Positions 5,570-5,634 of a stretch of DNA of 5,634 nucleotides are shown piece by piece (within the stretch, counting starts at the first letter, position 1; each line of letters opens with the position of its first letter). The stretch comes from Bacteroidia bacterium. GTDB lineage: Bacteria > Bacteroidota > Bacteroidia > NS11-12g > UBA955. The notes under the pieces are model-generated. The model had not been told where the DNA came from and ran no database searches. It worked only from the letters and a program-made list of their open reading frames with translations. The position numbers were made by a program, and so were the translations under genes. The DNA is taken from contig JALRLA010000391.1 of NCBI GenBank assembly GCA_023254645.1, positions 1-5,634 on the forward strand. The letters are read 5' to 3'.

Positions 5570-5634
5570 CGGTCCGGACGGGGCTCGAACCCGCGACCCC
5601 ATGCGTGACAGGCATGTATTCTAACCAGCTGAAC
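5570..5634 (-). tRNA. tRNA-Asp (GTC anticodon), 5' end cut by window edge
   Basis: Reading the minus strand from 5634, the visible 65 nt contain the D-arm (GTTCAGCTGGTTAGAATAC), an anticodon stem CATGC/GCATG around loop CTGTCAC (anticodon GTC at 5607-5609), a T-arm GCGGG-TTCGAGC-CCCGT, the acceptor 3' strand CCGGACC and discriminator G at 5570. The arms match E. coli tRNA-Asp closely. About 9 nt (the acceptor 5' strand plus two bases) lie outside. The next bases are CCT, so the terminal A of CCA is not encoded and must be added by nucleotidyltransferase. Confidence 0.95.

Noticed and set aside
5522..5602. A 27-residue N-terminal extension of the channel frame up to 5602
   Set aside because: It runs through the terminator hairpin and into the tRNA-Asp gene, and reads as Gly/Pro/Arg-rich non-family sequence. 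The ATG at 5521 fits S1 and the -7 box.
5570..5634. tRNA-Asp 3' end as an attachment site of an integrated element
   Set aside because: No integrase, no repeated copy of the tRNA 3' end and no phage-like genes are in the window.

Overview
The window looks like chromosomal DNA of a member of the Bacteroidota, probably Flavobacteriia-like. Three things point there. Promoter boxes of the Bacteroidota type (TAnnTTTG, twice with a TTG 20 bp upstream) precede gene starts. No Shine-Dalgarno sequence is visible before any start. The lipoprotein has a conserved N-terminal KRxYxKG-type motif and a C-terminal TM2 domain, as is common in that phylum. GC content is around 45-50% by eye, except for an AT-rich stretch at about 481-897. 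Genus cannot be told from this window.

Layout. The 3' part of aat (leucyl/phenylalanyl-tRNA-protein transferase) enters from the left on the + strand. It converges on a three-gene minus-strand block, read from right to left: an EamA/DMT-type transporter, a YigZ/IMPACT-family protein 3 bp behind it, and a TM2-domain lipoprotein with its own promoter at the yigZ stop codon. A 162-bp divergent intergenic region (2558-2719) separates this block from a + strand block. That block holds nhaA (Na+/H+ antiporter), a 103-residue exported protein of unknown function, and a secreted DNA/RNA non-specific endonuclease whose start codon overlaps the stop of the small gene. The nuclease converges with, and overlaps by 31 bp, a minus-strand voltage-gated K+ channel. 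Upstream of the channel lie a strong hairpin terminator and a tRNA-Asp gene cut by the right window edge.

Functionally this is mostly housekeeping and envelope or ion physiology: proteolytic tagging (Aat), Na+/H+ exchange (NhaA), K+ conductance (the channel) and extracellular nucleic acid breakdown (the nuclease). The channel and nhaA are on opposite strands and not co-transcribed, so any joint role in ion homeostasis is only a possibility.

I see no phage, transposon, CRISPR or obvious defence system. The most informative structure is regulatory. Four of the gene starts that head transcription units have a Bacteroidota -7 box only 5-8 nt before the start codon, which suggests leaderless or near-leaderless mRNAs. 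The divergent transporter/nhaA region contains several inverted repeats, and one of them exactly fills the spacer of the transporter promoter. Second-tier leads are the compositionally mosaic TM2 lipoprotein and the coupled small-protein/nuclease pair.
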